DNA of 64,000 bases from Pseudomonas sp. B21-023 (lineage in GTDB: Bacteria > Pseudomonadota > Gammaproteobacteria > Pseudomonadales > Pseudomonadaceae): positions 2,639,501 to 2,703,500 of the forward strand of contig NZ_CP087190.1 of assembly GCF_024749165.1 (NCBI RefSeq), given 5' to 3'. Under the pieces are notes generated by a model. It worked only from the letters and a program-made list of their open reading frames with translations. It ran no database searches and was not told the DNA's origin. A program made the translations under genes and the position numbers. Every line of letters begins with the position of its first letter. Position 1 is the first letter of the stretch. This document shows, piece by piece, positions 25,652 to 34,382 of this stretch.

Positions 25652-26101
25652 ATGGAACAGGACACTTCCAGATTTATGCAAGCCGCCATCGACGAGGCCC
25701 GCAAGGGGCTCGAGGAAGGCGGCATTCCGATCGGCTCGGTACTGGTGCACGAGGGCAGGATCATCGGCCGTGGCCACAATCGCCGCGTACAGCAGGGCAG
25801 CGCCATCCTGCATGGTGAAATGGATGCACTGGAGAATGCCGGCCGACAGCCGGCCCGGGTTTACCAGCAGGCCACCCTCTATACCACCTTGTCGCCCTGT
25901 GCCATGTGCAGTGGCGCAATCCTGCTGTATGGCATCAAGCATGTGATTATCGGCGAGAACTTCACCTTCATGGGCGAAGAGCAGTTGCTCGGCGACCGGG
26001 GCGTGCGTCTGGAGGTGCATGACGATGAAACCTGCAAGGCGCTGATGCGCCAGTTCATCGAAGACAACCCAGAACTGTGGAACGAAGATATTGGCCACTG
26101 A
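25652..26101 (+). CDS. Yeast-type cytosine deaminase (zinc deaminase superfamily)
   Basis: The 149-aa protein starts at ATG 25652 with GGGAG upstream. It has the zinc site His54-x-Glu56 (AILHGEMDALENAGR) and Cys83-x-x-Cys86 (LYTTLSPCAMCSGAILLYGI), with Asn43 in GRGHNRRVQQGS. The match I recall to Saccharomyces Fcy1 extends beyond the core: GEMDALENAGR against GEISTLENCGR, TLYTTLSPCxMCxGAI, GENFTF against GENVNF, and the C-terminal W-x-E-D-I-G, whose Trp and Asp line the Fcy1 cytosine pocket. Both are kept here (about residues 143 and 146). The protein therefore most likely converts cytosine to uracil; tRNA adenosine deaminase (TadA) is less likely. This differs from the amidohydrolase CodA usual in bacteria. 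The next gene overlaps its end. Confidence 0.82.
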   Translation: MEQDTSRFMQAAIDEARKGLEEGGIPIGSVLVHEGRIIGRGHNRRVQQGSAILHGEMDALENAGRQPARVYQQATLYTTLSPCAMCSGAILLYGIKHVIIGENFTFMGEEQLLGDRGVRLEVHDDETCKALMRQFIEDNPELWNEDIGH

Positions 26102-28154
26102 CCTGACCACCCGGGGCGCGGAGGTCCAGGTCATTCATCTGGCACCGCCATCATCCTCTCTGGTCGAGGAGGGCATGCCCATCGCCGGCTTTGACTGGAG
26201 CGCGACGCCTTTGGGGGCGTTGACCTCCTGGCCGCCCACCCTGCGGATCGCCGTCGACATGGTACTGATGTCACCGTTTCCCTGTGCGTTGGTCTGGGGG
26301 GCGGCCCTGACAGTCATACACAACGATGCCTACCAGGCCCTGCTGGGCGGTGCTGTCGACCACCAGGGGCGTGCCTTCGACGCGCTCTGGGAGCAATCCT
26401 GGGAGAGCATGGGGGCAACCGTCTTCAAGGTGTTGCAGGGGCAGGGTAGCCTGATCGAGGATGCCCCATTGCTGGTGAATCGAGAGGGTATCGCGGCGAC
26501 CGCGTGGGTCACTGGCTGCTTCTCGCCCATCCGCGACGATCAGGGCGTGGTTGCCGGATTCCTCCACGCGCTGATAGAGACCACTGCCAGTGTCGGGGCC
26601 AGCCACGAATGGCGCGAGCTGGCGCAGTCCTTCGAAGCGCGCCTGGTGCAGTACCTGGCCGATCCAGAACATACCTGGCAGTTGTCGCCCGATGTGATGC
26701 TGATGCTCGAGGCCGATCTGCGCGTGCGCACAGCCAACCCTGCCTGGGATCGGCTTCTGGGCTGGGGTGAGGCAGCGCAGTTGCAAGTCACCCTGCCCGA
26801 GTTGTTCCATCCCGCGGACCGTACCGAAGCGCAGCTGGCGCTGATGGCGCTTGTCCAGGGGCGCGGCGCGCCGCCCTTCGAGGGGCGGGTTCGCCATAGC
26901 GACGGCCATTACTGCTGGTTCCGTTGGGTCGGCAACGCTAATCAGGCATTGCCGACGCTGGTGGGGAGGGACATCACCGAGGACCGCAATGCGGTCCAGC
27001 GCCTGGCCGAGGCGGCAGTGCGCGACAGCCAGCGCATGGAGGGTGTTGTAAAGGTGGCGGGCGGGTTGGCGCACGAAATGAACAACGTACTGTCCGGCGT
27101 CGGTAGCAGCCTGGAATTGCTCGAGCGACGCCTCGCCCAAGGGCGGATGGACCGCGTGGAAGAGTATGTGCGGATGGCCCGGGAATGCGCCCAGCGAGCC
27201 ATCGGCCTGACCCAGAACCTGCTGGCCTTTGCGCGTAGCCAACCCTTGGCGCCCAATCCACTGAACATCAACCACCTGCTGCAGGACGCGGAGCCGATAC
27301 TGCGTCAGACCCTGGGCTATGAGATAGACCTGAACATGCAGCTGGATGTGGCGCCCTGGCCTTTACAGGTCGACCCGGATACGTTGCGCAACGCCCTCCT
27401 GCATCTGTGCAGCAACGCACGCGATGCCTGCCTGGGCAAGGGCAGGCTGACGATCCGCACCGCCAACGAACGGATGGCACTGCCCTGCGAGGGGGCGGCA
27501 GCCTTGCTGCCGGGGGACTATGTCATGCTGCAGGTCGAGGACGATGGCCATGGCATGAGTCGCGAGGACCTGGCAAGGGTATTTGAACCGTTCTTCACCA
27601 CCAAGCCCCTGGGGCAGGGGGCAGGCCTGGGGCTGCCAATGGTGCATGGCTTCGTGCAGCAGTCGGGCGGCCAGATGTGGATCGAGTCGACGATCGACCA
27701 AGGTACCCGGGTCGTGATGATGTTCCCACGCTACCAGGGGATATTGCCGGAGAGTCCCGCTCGGGATGCATTGCCGCGACAGGTCCAGGGTGAACGATTG
27801 TTGCTGGTCGATGATGAAGAAAACCTGCGCGGCCTGATAGAGGAGGCGCTGGTCGATTGTGGCTTCGAGGTGTGTGCTGTGCCCGATGCCAACAGCGCGC
27901 TGGGGCAGTTCAGGCATGCAGGGCCGTTTGATCTGGTGATCACCGATATCGGTCTGCCGGGGGGCTTCAGCGGCCGCCAGGTGGCCAAGGCGCTGCGCAT
28001 GATCGAGCCCGAACAGAAGATCCTGTTCATCACTGGCTTCACCGCCGATCCGGTGGAGCAGGCCCTGCTCGACCAGCCGGGCACGGCATTGATGTTCAAG
28101 CCGTTCTCGCTGCAGAAGCTGGTGGTGCAGATTCAGCACATGCTGCGGGCCTGA
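26091..28154 (+). CDS. Hybrid sensor histidine kinase (two PAS-like domains, HisKA, HATPase, REC)
   Basis: The cytosolic 687-aa hybrid kinase has no membrane helix. An N-terminal sensor module (FDWSATPLGALTSWPPTLRI to about residue 170), a PAS domain (about 190-305; LRVRTANPAWDRLLGWG, GHYCWFRWVGN), then HisKA with the phospho-His in VAGGLAHEMNNVLSG. The HATPase boxes are LLHLCSNARDACLG, DDGHGMSREDL and QGAGLGLPMVHGF. The C-terminal receiver has DLVITDIGLPGGFSG as the acceptor site and MFKPFSL as the conserved Lys. The start is uncertain: TTG 26091 overlaps the deaminase gene, while ATG 26175 with GAGGAGGG close upstream would remove 28 residues. No cognate output regulator is adjacent. Confidence 0.85.
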   Translation: MATDLTTRGAEVQVIHLAPPSSSLVEEGMPIAGFDWSATPLGALTSWPPTLRIAVDMVLMSPFPCALVWGAALTVIHNDAYQALLGGAVDHQGRAFDALWEQSWESMGATVFKVLQGQGSLIEDAPLLVNREGIAATAWVTGCFSPIRDDQGVVAGFLHALIETTASVGASHEWRELAQSFEARLVQYLADPEHTWQLSPDVMLMLEADLRVRTANPAWDRLLGWGEAAQLQVTLPELFHPADRTEAQLALMALVQGRGAPPFEGRVRHSDGHYCWFRWVGNANQALPTLVGRDITEDRNAVQRLAEAAVRDSQRMEGVVKVAGGLAHEMNNVLSGVGSSLELLERRLAQGRMDRVEEYVRMARECAQRAIGLTQNLLAFARSQPLAPNPLNINHLLQDAEPILRQTLGYEIDLNMQLDVAPWPLQVDPDTLRNALLHLCSNARDACLGKGRLTIRTANERMALPCEGAAALLPGDYVMLQVEDDGHGMSREDLARVFEPFFTTKPLGQGAGLGLPMVHGFVQQSGGQMWIESTIDQGTRVVMMFPRYQGILPESPARDALPRQVQGERLLLVDDEENLRGLIEEALVDCGFEVCAVPDANSALGQFRHAGPFDLVITDIGLPGGFSGRQVAKALRMIEPEQKILFITGFTADPVEQALLDQPGTALMFKPFSLQKLVVQIQHMLRA

Positions 28155-28163
28155 GGCCGGCGA

Positions 28164-29219
28164 TCACAGCCCCTGCTGCAGGAAAGGGTCGTCCGGGTTC
28201 TGCCGCTCCAGCTCGGCCAGCAGGACCTGGACATTCTGCAATTGGCCGGTTTCCTTCCAGTACTCGATCAGCAGTACCCGCACCCGGCGATTGGCCGGTT
28301 GACGGTTGAGCACGGTTTCCAGCTGCTTTTGCGCGGCATCGAGCTGTTCCAGCTGGTGCAGGGTGATGGCCAGGGTGTAGCGATAATCGTTGTTTTCCGG
28401 TTCCAGCTCGACAGCCCGCGAGAGGGCGAGCAGGGCGTATTCCTGCTGCTCATGGCGGGTCAGCCACAGGCCCAGTTCGTATTGCAGGAACGCCGAGTCC
28501 GGGCGCAGTGCCAGGGCCTTGGCGAGCACCTCGCGGGAGGCGTCGTGCTGGCCCTGTTGCTCCAGCAGGCGGACCTGGGTGGCCAGGGTGTCCAGGCCTT
28601 CAGGGGCCAAGGCCAGGCTGCGCTGCAGGGCCCGGGAGGCTGCTTCGTAGGCTTGTTCATGCATGTATAGCCGGGCCAGGTGCAGCTGGGCGGCGGCGTC
28701 GTCGGGCTGTTGTTCCAGGGTCTGCTCGTACTGCTCCAGGGTATCCTGCAAGGGGCCGAAGTACAGGCCGATGGCGTCGGGGTCGAGACCTAGCAGGGCG
28801 TCCACCGTGGCGAAGCGCACGCTTTGCTCGTCATCTTCCAGCAATGGACCCAGCACCAGGCTGCGCTGGGCCGCCGGCAACAGCCGGCGGATACTGGTGA
28901 TAGCGGCGCGGCGTACCAGCGGGTCGGCGTGCTCAAGGTCCTGGCTGGCCAGTTTCAACGCCTGTGGCGAGGGGTAGTTGGGCAGTTCGGCATGCAGCGC
29001 GGCGCGACGGATGGGGGGCAGGTCGTCGCGTTGCAACTGCTGGTACAACACCCGCGCAGCGCCCGGCAGGCCATCGTGTGCCTGGCGCAGGGCCTTGGCG
29101 TAGCTGTGGGGCGGCAGGCTGGGCGGTGCGGGCTGGCGGTCACGCCACAGGTAACCGATCGCCGCGGGCAGCACGAGTAACAGCAACAGGGCGATCAGGA
29201 GAGGGCGACGTCTGGGCAT
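28164..29219 (-). CDS. HEAT/TPR-repeat protein with N-terminal membrane anchor
   Basis: The 351-aa protein starts at ATG 29219. The membrane segment or uncleaved signal (PLLIALLLLLVLPAAIGYLW, residues 5-24) is followed by a HEAT-like region (PNYPSPQALKLASQDLEHAD; PLVRRAAITSIRRLLPAAQR) and at least five TPR units (DAAAQLHLARLYMHEQAYEA; EGLDTLATQVRLLEQQGQHD; DSAFLQYELGLWLTRHEQQE; NDYRYTLAITLHQLEQLDAA). The C-terminus is FLQQGL. It is likely periplasmic and protein-binding. It is convergent with the hybrid kinase, with 9 bases between stops. Function unknown. Confidence 0.8.
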   Translation of the reverse strand: MPRRRPLLIALLLLLVLPAAIGYLWRDRQPAPPSLPPHSYAKALRQAHDGLPGAARVLYQQLQRDDLPPIRRAALHAELPNYPSPQALKLASQDLEHADPLVRRAAITSIRRLLPAAQRSLVLGPLLEDDEQSVRFATVDALLGLDPDAIGLYFGPLQDTLEQYEQTLEQQPDDAAAQLHLARLYMHEQAYEAASRALQRSLALAPEGLDTLATQVRLLEQQGQHDASREVLAKALALRPDSAFLQYELGLWLTRHEQQEYALLALSRAVELEPENNDYRYTLAITLHQLEQLDAAQKQLETVLNRQPANRRVRVLLIEYWKETGQLQNVQVLLAELERQNPDDPFLQQGL

Positions 29220-29450
29220 CTCGCGGTCCGGGGTGGCATTACGGCAGAGCTTGGGGCAGGCAGGTGGCAAATGCAACGACCAGGGTGCGATCCTGGGGCC
29301 GCGCCGCGGGGCAAAATCCGTGTGCTGCGGGTTCGGCCTTGCAAACCTGCAGGGTCTCCTTGCACATCGGTGATGTTCCTCGTGGCGCTCTGCGGTTATC
29401 CTCGCCTGAGCCTTTCCTGAACTGTCCTGATCTCCAAGGAGCTGCACGCT

Positions 29451-30647
29451 GTGTTCAAACATGTCGATGCCTATGCCGGCGACCCGATCCTCTCGCTGAT
29501 GGAAACCTTCAAGGCCGACCCGCGCGCCGCCAAGGTCAACCTGAGTATCGGTCTGTACTACGACGAAGCCGGCGTGGTGCCGCAGCTGGCGGCGGTGGCT
29601 GAGGTGGAGAAACGCCTGGCCGGCCAGCCCCATGAAGCCTCGCTGTACCTGCCGATGGAAGGCCTGGCCGCTTACCGCCAGGCGATCCAGGCGTTGCTGT
29701 TCGGCGCCGAGCACCCGGCCGTCGCCGCTGGTCGCGTGGCCACCGTGCAGACCGTCGGCGGCTCGGGCGCGCTGAAAGTCGGTGCCGACTTCCTCAAGCG
29801 TTACTTCCCAGGCTCCGAGGTCTGGGTGAGCAACCCGACCTGGGACAACCACCGGGCAATCTTCGAAGGTGCGGGCTTCAAGGTGCACACCTACCCGTAC
29901 TTCGACCCGGACACCCGTGGCGTCGACTTCGCCGGCATGCTGGCCAGCCTGCAGGCCTTGCCGCAGAACAGCGTGGTCCTGCTGCATCCGTGCTGCCACA
30001 ACCCCACCGGCGTTGACCTGGACCAGCAGCAGTGGCAACAGGTGGTCGAAGTGGTCAAGGCGCGCCAGTTGATCCCCTTCCTCGATATCGCCTACCAGGG
30101 CTTCGGCGAAGGCCTGGTCGAAGACGCTTATGCGATCCGCGAAATGGCCCGTGCCGGCGTGCCTTGCCTGGTCAGCAACTCGTTCTCGAAGATCTTCTCG
30201 CTGTACGGCGAGCGGGTAGGGGGCTTGTCGGTGGTCTGCGACGATGCCGCCACCGCTTCCAGCGTGCTTGGCCAGCTCAAGGCCACCGTGCGCCGCAACT
30301 ACTCCAGCCCACCCGCTTTCGGCGCCCAGCTGGTGGCCGGCGTGCTGGGTGACGCCGCGCTCAACGCCCAATGGGCCGCGGAAGTTGAAGCAATGCGCAA
30401 GCGCATCCTCGACATGCGCCAGGGGCTGGTCGACCTGCTCGGCGAGTTGCTGCCAGGCCAGGACTTCCAGTTCTTCCTGCGCCAGCGCGGCATGTTCAGC
30501 TATACCGGCTTCAGCGTGGAACAGGTGCGTCGCCTGCGTGACGAGTTCGGCGTGTACCTGATCGACAGTGGTCGGGTGTGCATGTCCGGCCTGCGCCCGG
30601 CCAACCTGCGCCAGGTGGCCGAGGCGTTTGCCGCCGTTCAGCGGTAA
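29451..30647 (+). CDS. tyrB: Aromatic-amino-acid aminotransferase (TyrB; possibly AmaC)
   Basis: A PLP enzyme of class I (398 aa) transaminating tyrosine, phenylalanine and aspartate with 2-oxoglutarate. The start is a GTG at 29451 with AAGGA ten bases upstream. The PLP lysine is in [16 protein letters not shown]. Other family marks are [31 protein letters not shown] and [12 protein letters not shown] with the final [10 protein letters not shown] arginine. In P. putida KT2440 a gene of this kind near tpx was reported, as I recall, to act in D-lysine catabolism (amaC). Synteny with the transporter and tpx downstream suggests this is its orthologue. That is inference. Confidence 0.9.
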   Translation: MFKHVDAYAGDPILSLMETFKADPRAAKVNLSIGLYYDEAGVVPQLAAVAEVEKRLAGQPHEASLYLPMEGLAAYRQAIQALLFGAEHPAVAAGRVATVQTVGGSGALKVGADFLKRYFPGSEVWVSNPTWDNHRAIFEGAGFKVHTYPYFDPDTRGVDFAGMLASLQALPQNSVVLLHPCCHNPTGVDLDQQQWQQVVEVVKARQLIPFLDIAYQGFGEGLVEDAYAIREMARAGVPCLVSNSFSKIFSLYGERVGGLSVVCDDAATASSVLGQLKATVRRNYSSPPAFGAQLVAGVLGDAALNAQWAAEVEAMRKRILDMRQGLVDLLGELLPGQDFQFFLRQRGMFSYTGFSVEQVRRLRDEFGVYLIDSGRVCMSGLRPANLRQVAEAFAAVQR

Positions 30648-30654
30648 CCTGCCT

Positions 30655-30780
30655 GGGGCCGCTTTGCGGCCCTTTCGCTGGCGCCGGCTCCCACCCCTAT
30701 CGCCTGCATTGCCTCTTTGAGTCCCTGTGAGGTCCGGCTTGCGGTGGCGACAAACCGCGGCGAAAGGGCTGCGTAGCCCC
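30655..30780. repeat. REP-type hairpins between the aminotransferase and transporter genes
   Basis: GGGCCGC-TTT-GCGGCCC (30656-30672) is followed by TTTCGCTGGCGCCGGCTCCC; 93 bp later an opposed CGACAAACCGCGGCGAAAGG leads to GGGCTGCGTAGCCC (30766-30779). These are typical Pseudomonas REP heads in opposite orientation (BIME). The first hairpin with TTT may also terminate the aminotransferase transcript. The remainder of the 304-bp gap, up to 30951, should hold the transporter promoter. Confidence 0.65.
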
Positions 30781-30951
30781 ATCCAGCACAACCTGCTTGT
30801 AAAGACAAGTGCAACCGTCCCTCGGGCGGGGCTTCCCCAAGTGCAACCTTTGCATGCACAATCGCGCCCCTCTTCCCCGGTTGAGTTGGGCGAATCGTCT
30901 ATTTCGCCATTCTCAGCCTGTTGCAGTCTTGCGAGTGGAGCTTCACCCGGA

Positions 30952-32232
30952 ATGAATGAGCAGGCCCCAAGCGTTGAACAACGCTTTGTAGAATCGACCC
31001 CCGCCACCCTCGGTAGCTGGTCGCGTCAAGACACCACCTGGATGCTGGGCCTGTTCGGCACGGCCATCGGCGCCGGAACCCTGTTCCTGCCCATCAACGC
31101 CGGCCTTGGCGGTTTCTGGCCGCTGCTGGTCCTGGCCTTGCTGGCCTTCCCCATGACCTACTTCGCCCACCGCGGGCTGACCCGTTTCGTGCTCTCGGGC
31201 AGCAAGGGCGGCGATATCACCGACGTGGTCGAGGAGCATTTCGGCATCACCGCCGGTGCGCTGATCACTGTCCTGTACTTCTTCGCCATCTTCCCGATCC
31301 TGCTGATCTACAGCGTGGCGCTGACCAACACCGTCAGCAGCTTCATGGAGCACCAACTGCATATCGCGCCGCCGCCGCGGGCGATCCTGTCGTTCGTGCT
31401 GATCCTCGGCCTGCTGGCGATCGTGCGCTGCGGCGAACAGGCCACGGTCAAGGTCATGAGCCTGCTGGTGTACCCGTTCATCGTCGCCCTGGCGCTGCTG
31501 GCCCTGTACCTGGTGCCGCACTGGACCGGTGGTATCCTCGACACCGCCACCCAGGTGCCGTCCGGCTCGGCTTTCCTGCACACCGTGTGGCTGGCCATTC
31601 CGGTGATGGTGTTCTCGTTCAACCATTCGCCGATCATCTCGGCCTTTGCCGTTGATCAGAAGCGTCGCTACGCCGAGCACGCCGACGAGCGCAGTGGTCA
31701 GATCCTGCGCCGCGCCCATCTGCTGATGGTACTGATGGTGCTGTTCTTCGTGTTCAGCTGCGTGCTGACCTTGAGCAGCGCCCAGTTGGCTGAAGCCAAG
31801 GCGCAGAACCTGTCGATCCTGTCCTACCTGGCCAACCACTTCGAGCAGCCGGCCATCGCTTTCGCCGCGCCGCTGATCGCCTTCATCGCCATCGCCAAGT
31901 CGTTCCTGGGCCACTACATCGGTGCCAGCGAAGGCCTCAAGGGCATGATCGTCAAGACCGGCATGCGTCCGGGCGCCAAGGCCCTGGACCGCATCGTTGC
32001 CGCGCTGATGCTGGTGGTGTGCTGGATCGTCGCCACCCTCAACCCGAGCATCCTCGGCATGATCGAATCCCTCGGCGGCCCGATCATCGCGGTACTGCTG
32101 TTCCTGATGCCGATGTACGCCATCCGCCGGGTGCCATCGATGCGCAAGTACAGTGGTGCGCTGTCCAACGTGTTTGTGGTGGTGGTCGGCCTGGTGGCCT
32201 TGACTTCGGTGGTGTACGGCCTGCTGGCCTGA
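30952..32232 (+). CDS. HAAAP-family (SdaC-like) serine/threonine transporter
   Basis: The 426-aa inner-membrane proton symporter has about eleven hydrophobic segments. The first core, TTWMLGLFGTAIGAGTLFLP, holds the G-T-A-I-G-A-G-T substrate motif of hydroxy/aromatic amino-acid permeases, and VMVFSFNHSPIISAFAV is the conserved mid-protein motif of SdaC/TdcC. The ATG at 30952 has only a weak ribosome site (GTGGAG 13 bases upstream). The gene ends in a strong intrinsic terminator. Serine is the most likely substrate. Adjacent to an aminotransferase but separated by REPs, so probably its own unit. Confidence 0.88.
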   Translation: MNEQAPSVEQRFVESTPATLGSWSRQDTTWMLGLFGTAIGAGTLFLPINAGLGGFWPLLVLALLAFPMTYFAHRGLTRFVLSGSKGGDITDVVEEHFGITAGALITVLYFFAIFPILLIYSVALTNTVSSFMEHQLHIAPPPRAILSFVLILGLLAIVRCGEQATVKVMSLLVYPFIVALALLALYLVPHWTGGILDTATQVPSGSAFLHTVWLAIPVMVFSFNHSPIISAFAVDQKRRYAEHADERSGQILRRAHLLMVLMVLFFVFSCVLTLSSAQLAEAKAQNLSILSYLANHFEQPAIAFAAPLIAFIAIAKSFLGHYIGASEGLKGMIVKTGMRPGAKALDRIVAALMLVVCWIVATLNPSILGMIESLGGPIIAVLLFLMPMYAIRRVPSMRKYSGALSNVFVVVVGLVALTSVVYGLLA

Positions 32233-32251
32233 TACGTCGTTCAAAGCAGTG

Positions 32252-32287
32252 TGCCCGGATGGTTTGTCGCGATCCGGGCATTTTTTT
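32252..32287 (+). terminator. Rho-independent terminator of the transporter gene
   Basis: TGCCCGGAT (32252-32260) pairs with ATCCGGGCA (32272-32280) and is followed at once by seven T (32281-32287), 20 bases after the stop. Confidence 0.92.
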
Positions 32288-32398
32288 GTCCACAGGAATT
32301 GTCAGGCAATACAACAATTTCATGTTTGCTTATAGGCACTTGCGCGGCTTCATGCTTAACTCGAGGTCTTTTTCCAAACCCGCATAAGGATTTCCGCC

Positions 32399-32899
32399 AT
32401 GGCTCAAGTGACTCTCAAAGGCAACCCGGTTCAAGTCAAAGGCGAACTGCCGAAAGCTGGCGCCCAGGCACCTGCCTTCTCCCTGGTGGCTGGCAACCTG
32501 GCCGATACGTCGTTGAAGGACTTCGCCGGCAAGCGCAAGGTGCTGAACATTTTCCCAAGCGTCGACACCCCGACCTGCGCCACCTCCGTGCGCAAGTTCA
32601 ACGCCCAGGCCAATGACGTGGCCAACACCGTGGTGCTGTGCATCTCCGCCGACCTGCCGTTCGCCCAGGCGCGCTTCTGCGGTGCTGAAGGCCTGGAGAA
32701 CGTGAAGAACCTGTCGACCCTGCGTGGCCGCGAGTTCCTGGAAAACTACGGCGTGGCCATCGCCGATGGTCCGCTGGCCGGCCTGGCCGCCCGCGCCGTG
32801 GTGGTGCTTGACGAAAACGACAAGGTGCTGCACAGCGAGCTGGTGGGCGAAATCGCCGACGAGCCGAACTACGAGGCGGCGCTGGCTGTCTTGAAGTAA
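32399..32899 (+). CDS. tpx: Thiol peroxidase (atypical 2-Cys peroxiredoxin)
   Basis: Reduces hydrogen and alkyl peroxides with thioredoxin. The 166-aa protein shows the peroxidatic Cys60 in [16 protein letters not shown] and the resolving Cys about 34 residues later in [13 protein letters not shown], the spacing that defines Tpx. The N-terminus [20 protein letters not shown] and the [15 protein letters not shown] tail are family-typical. The 5' gap (32288-32398) has the AT-rich tract CAATACAACAATTTCATG, a probable promoter. It ends in its own terminator. Confidence 0.96.
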   Translation: MAQVTLKGNPVQVKGELPKAGAQAPAFSLVAGNLADTSLKDFAGKRKVLNIFPSVDTPTCATSVRKFNAQANDVANTVVLCISADLPFAQARFCGAEGLENVKNLSTLRGREFLENYGVAIADGPLAGLAARAVVVLDENDKVLHSELVGEIADEPNYEAALAVLK

Positions 32900-32938
32900 G
32901 TGTTCGCCGGCTTGCCGGCGAACCAGGTAACACCCGGT

Positions 32939-32968
32939 AACGGCCTGGACCCTGTTCCAGGCCGTTTT
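32939..32968 (+). terminator. Rho-independent terminator of tpx
   Basis: AACGGCCTGGA (32939-32949) pairs perfectly with TCCAGGCCGTT (32956-32966), followed by TTCATTT. A second short palindrome, TTCGCCGGCTTGCCGGCGAA (32903-32922), lies right after the stop. Confidence 0.88.
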
Positions 32969-33004
32969 CATTTAAAGTTCACGCCTTTGCCAACGTCAGC
33001 CGAA

Positions 33005-33050
33005 GGTAAAGCACTGGTAAAGCCCCTTTGCTAAAACGATGCCAGTGCTT
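33005..33050. promoter_or_regulatory. Candidate control region of muxABC-opmB
   Basis: There are two direct copies of GGTAAAGC (33005-33012, 33016-33023) with an 11-bp period, as OmpR-type response regulators use. The second overlaps the left arm of a perfect 9-bp inverted repeat, AAGCACTGG (33009-33017) and CCAGTGCTT (33042-33050). The site is 52-97 bases upstream of the first pump gene. No regulator gene is next to the operon. Confidence 0.45.
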
Positions 33051-33101
33051 ATCGTTCACGCTCTCCACGCCGTCATTCTCTGAACAAGGTTCGTTCGACC
33101 C

Positions 33102-34382
33102 ATGCAAGCCTCCAATTCCCGTTCCCCTCGTCGCTGGCTGTTCGGCCTGCTGATCCTGCTGCTGGTGGCCCTGCTGGCCTGGTGGCTGTGGCCCGCAACG
33201 ACCGCCCATAAAGAGGGTGAAGGGCATCGCCCGGGCAAAGGCATGGGTGGGCGGCCGGGTTTCGGCGCCTCCACCGAAGCGGTGCCGGTGCGCGTCGAGC
33301 CTGCGCGGGTGGGTGACTTCCCGCTGTACTACAAGGCCCTTGGCACCGTGACCGCGACCAACACGGTCAATGTGCGCAGCCGGGTGGCTGGCGAGCTGGT
33401 GAAGATTCATTTCAAGGAGGGCCAGCAGGTCAAGGCCGGCGACCTGCTCGCCGAGATCGACCCGCGCAGCTACCGTATCGCCCTGCAGCAGGCCGAAGGC
33501 ACCTTGGCGCAGAACCAGGCTCAACTGAAGAACGCCCAGGTCGACCTGGCTCGTTATAAAGGCCTGTATGCCGAAGACAGCATCGCCAAGCAGACCCTGG
33601 ACACCGCCGAGGCACAGGTCGGGCAATTCCAAGGGCTGGTCAAGACCAACCAGGCGCAGGTCAACGACGCGCGCCTGAACCTGGAGTTCACCCAGATCCG
33701 TGCGCCGATCAGCGGTCGCCTGGGCCTGCGCCAGCTGGACGTGGGCAACCTGGTCGCCGCCAACGACACCACGGCGCTGGTGGTCATCACCCAGACCGAG
33801 CCGATCAGTGTCGCCTTCACGTTGCCGGAAACCCAGCTCGACACCGTGCTCGCCCGCTACCGCAGTGGCGCCAGCCTGCGGGTGGAAGCCTGGGATCGTG
33901 GCGATCAGAAGCTGCAGTCCACCGGCGTGCTGGGCAGCCTCGACAACCAGATCGACACCGCCACCGGCACCCTGAAGTTCAAGGGCACCTTCCAGAACGC
34001 CGACCATGCCCTGTTCCCCAACCAGTTCGTCAATGTGCGCCTGCTGGCCGACACCCTGAAGCAGGTGGTACTGGCCCCGGCCGCGGCCATCCAGTTCGGC
34101 AATGACGGCACCTTCGCCTATGTGGTCAACGCCGAGAGCACGATCAACATCCGCCCGCTCAAGGTCGGTGCCAGCGATGGTGAGAACAGTGTGATCGTCG
34201 AGGGCCTGGCCGCCGGTGACCGCCTGGTGCTGGAAGGCACCGACCGCCTGCGCGAAGGCTCCAAGGTCGAGGTGGTCGAAGACAGCTCGCAAGTGCCGAC
34301 CACCCCCGGCCAGCATCTGCAGGGGCAGGGCGCCAAGGGCTCGGCGCAGGCCGGTGAACCAGGCTCCAAGGCGGGCGCATGA
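33102..34382 (+). CDS. muxA: RND pump membrane-fusion protein MuxA (MdtA-like)
   Basis: The 426-aa periplasmic adaptor has an N-terminal signal anchor ([20 protein letters not shown]) and a Gly/His-rich linker. The lipoyl halves are [20 protein letters not shown] and [20 protein letters not shown], with an alpha-hairpin between (about residues 120-185). A barrel and membrane-proximal domain follow ([40 protein letters not shown]). It connects the two RND subunits with OpmB. The stop overlaps the muxB start (ATGA). Mdt/Mux pumps export novobiocin, beta-lactams, macrolides or flavonoids (family knowledge). Confidence 0.9.
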   Translation: MQASNSRSPRRWLFGLLILLLVALLAWWLWPATTAHKEGEGHRPGKGMGGRPGFGASTEAVPVRVEPARVGDFPLYYKALGTVTATNTVNVRSRVAGELVKIHFKEGQQVKAGDLLAEIDPRSYRIALQQAEGTLAQNQAQLKNAQVDLARYKGLYAEDSIAKQTLDTAEAQVGQFQGLVKTNQAQVNDARLNLEFTQIRAPISGRLGLRQLDVGNLVAANDTTALVVITQTEPISVAFTLPETQLDTVLARYRSGASLRVEAWDRGDQKLQSTGVLGSLDNQIDTATGTLKFKGTFQNADHALFPNQFVNVRLLADTLKQVVLAPAAAIQFGNDGTFAYVVNAESTINIRPLKVGASDGENSVIVEGLAAGDRLVLEGTDRLREGSKVEVVEDSSQVPTTPGQHLQGQGAKGSAQAGEPGSKAGA

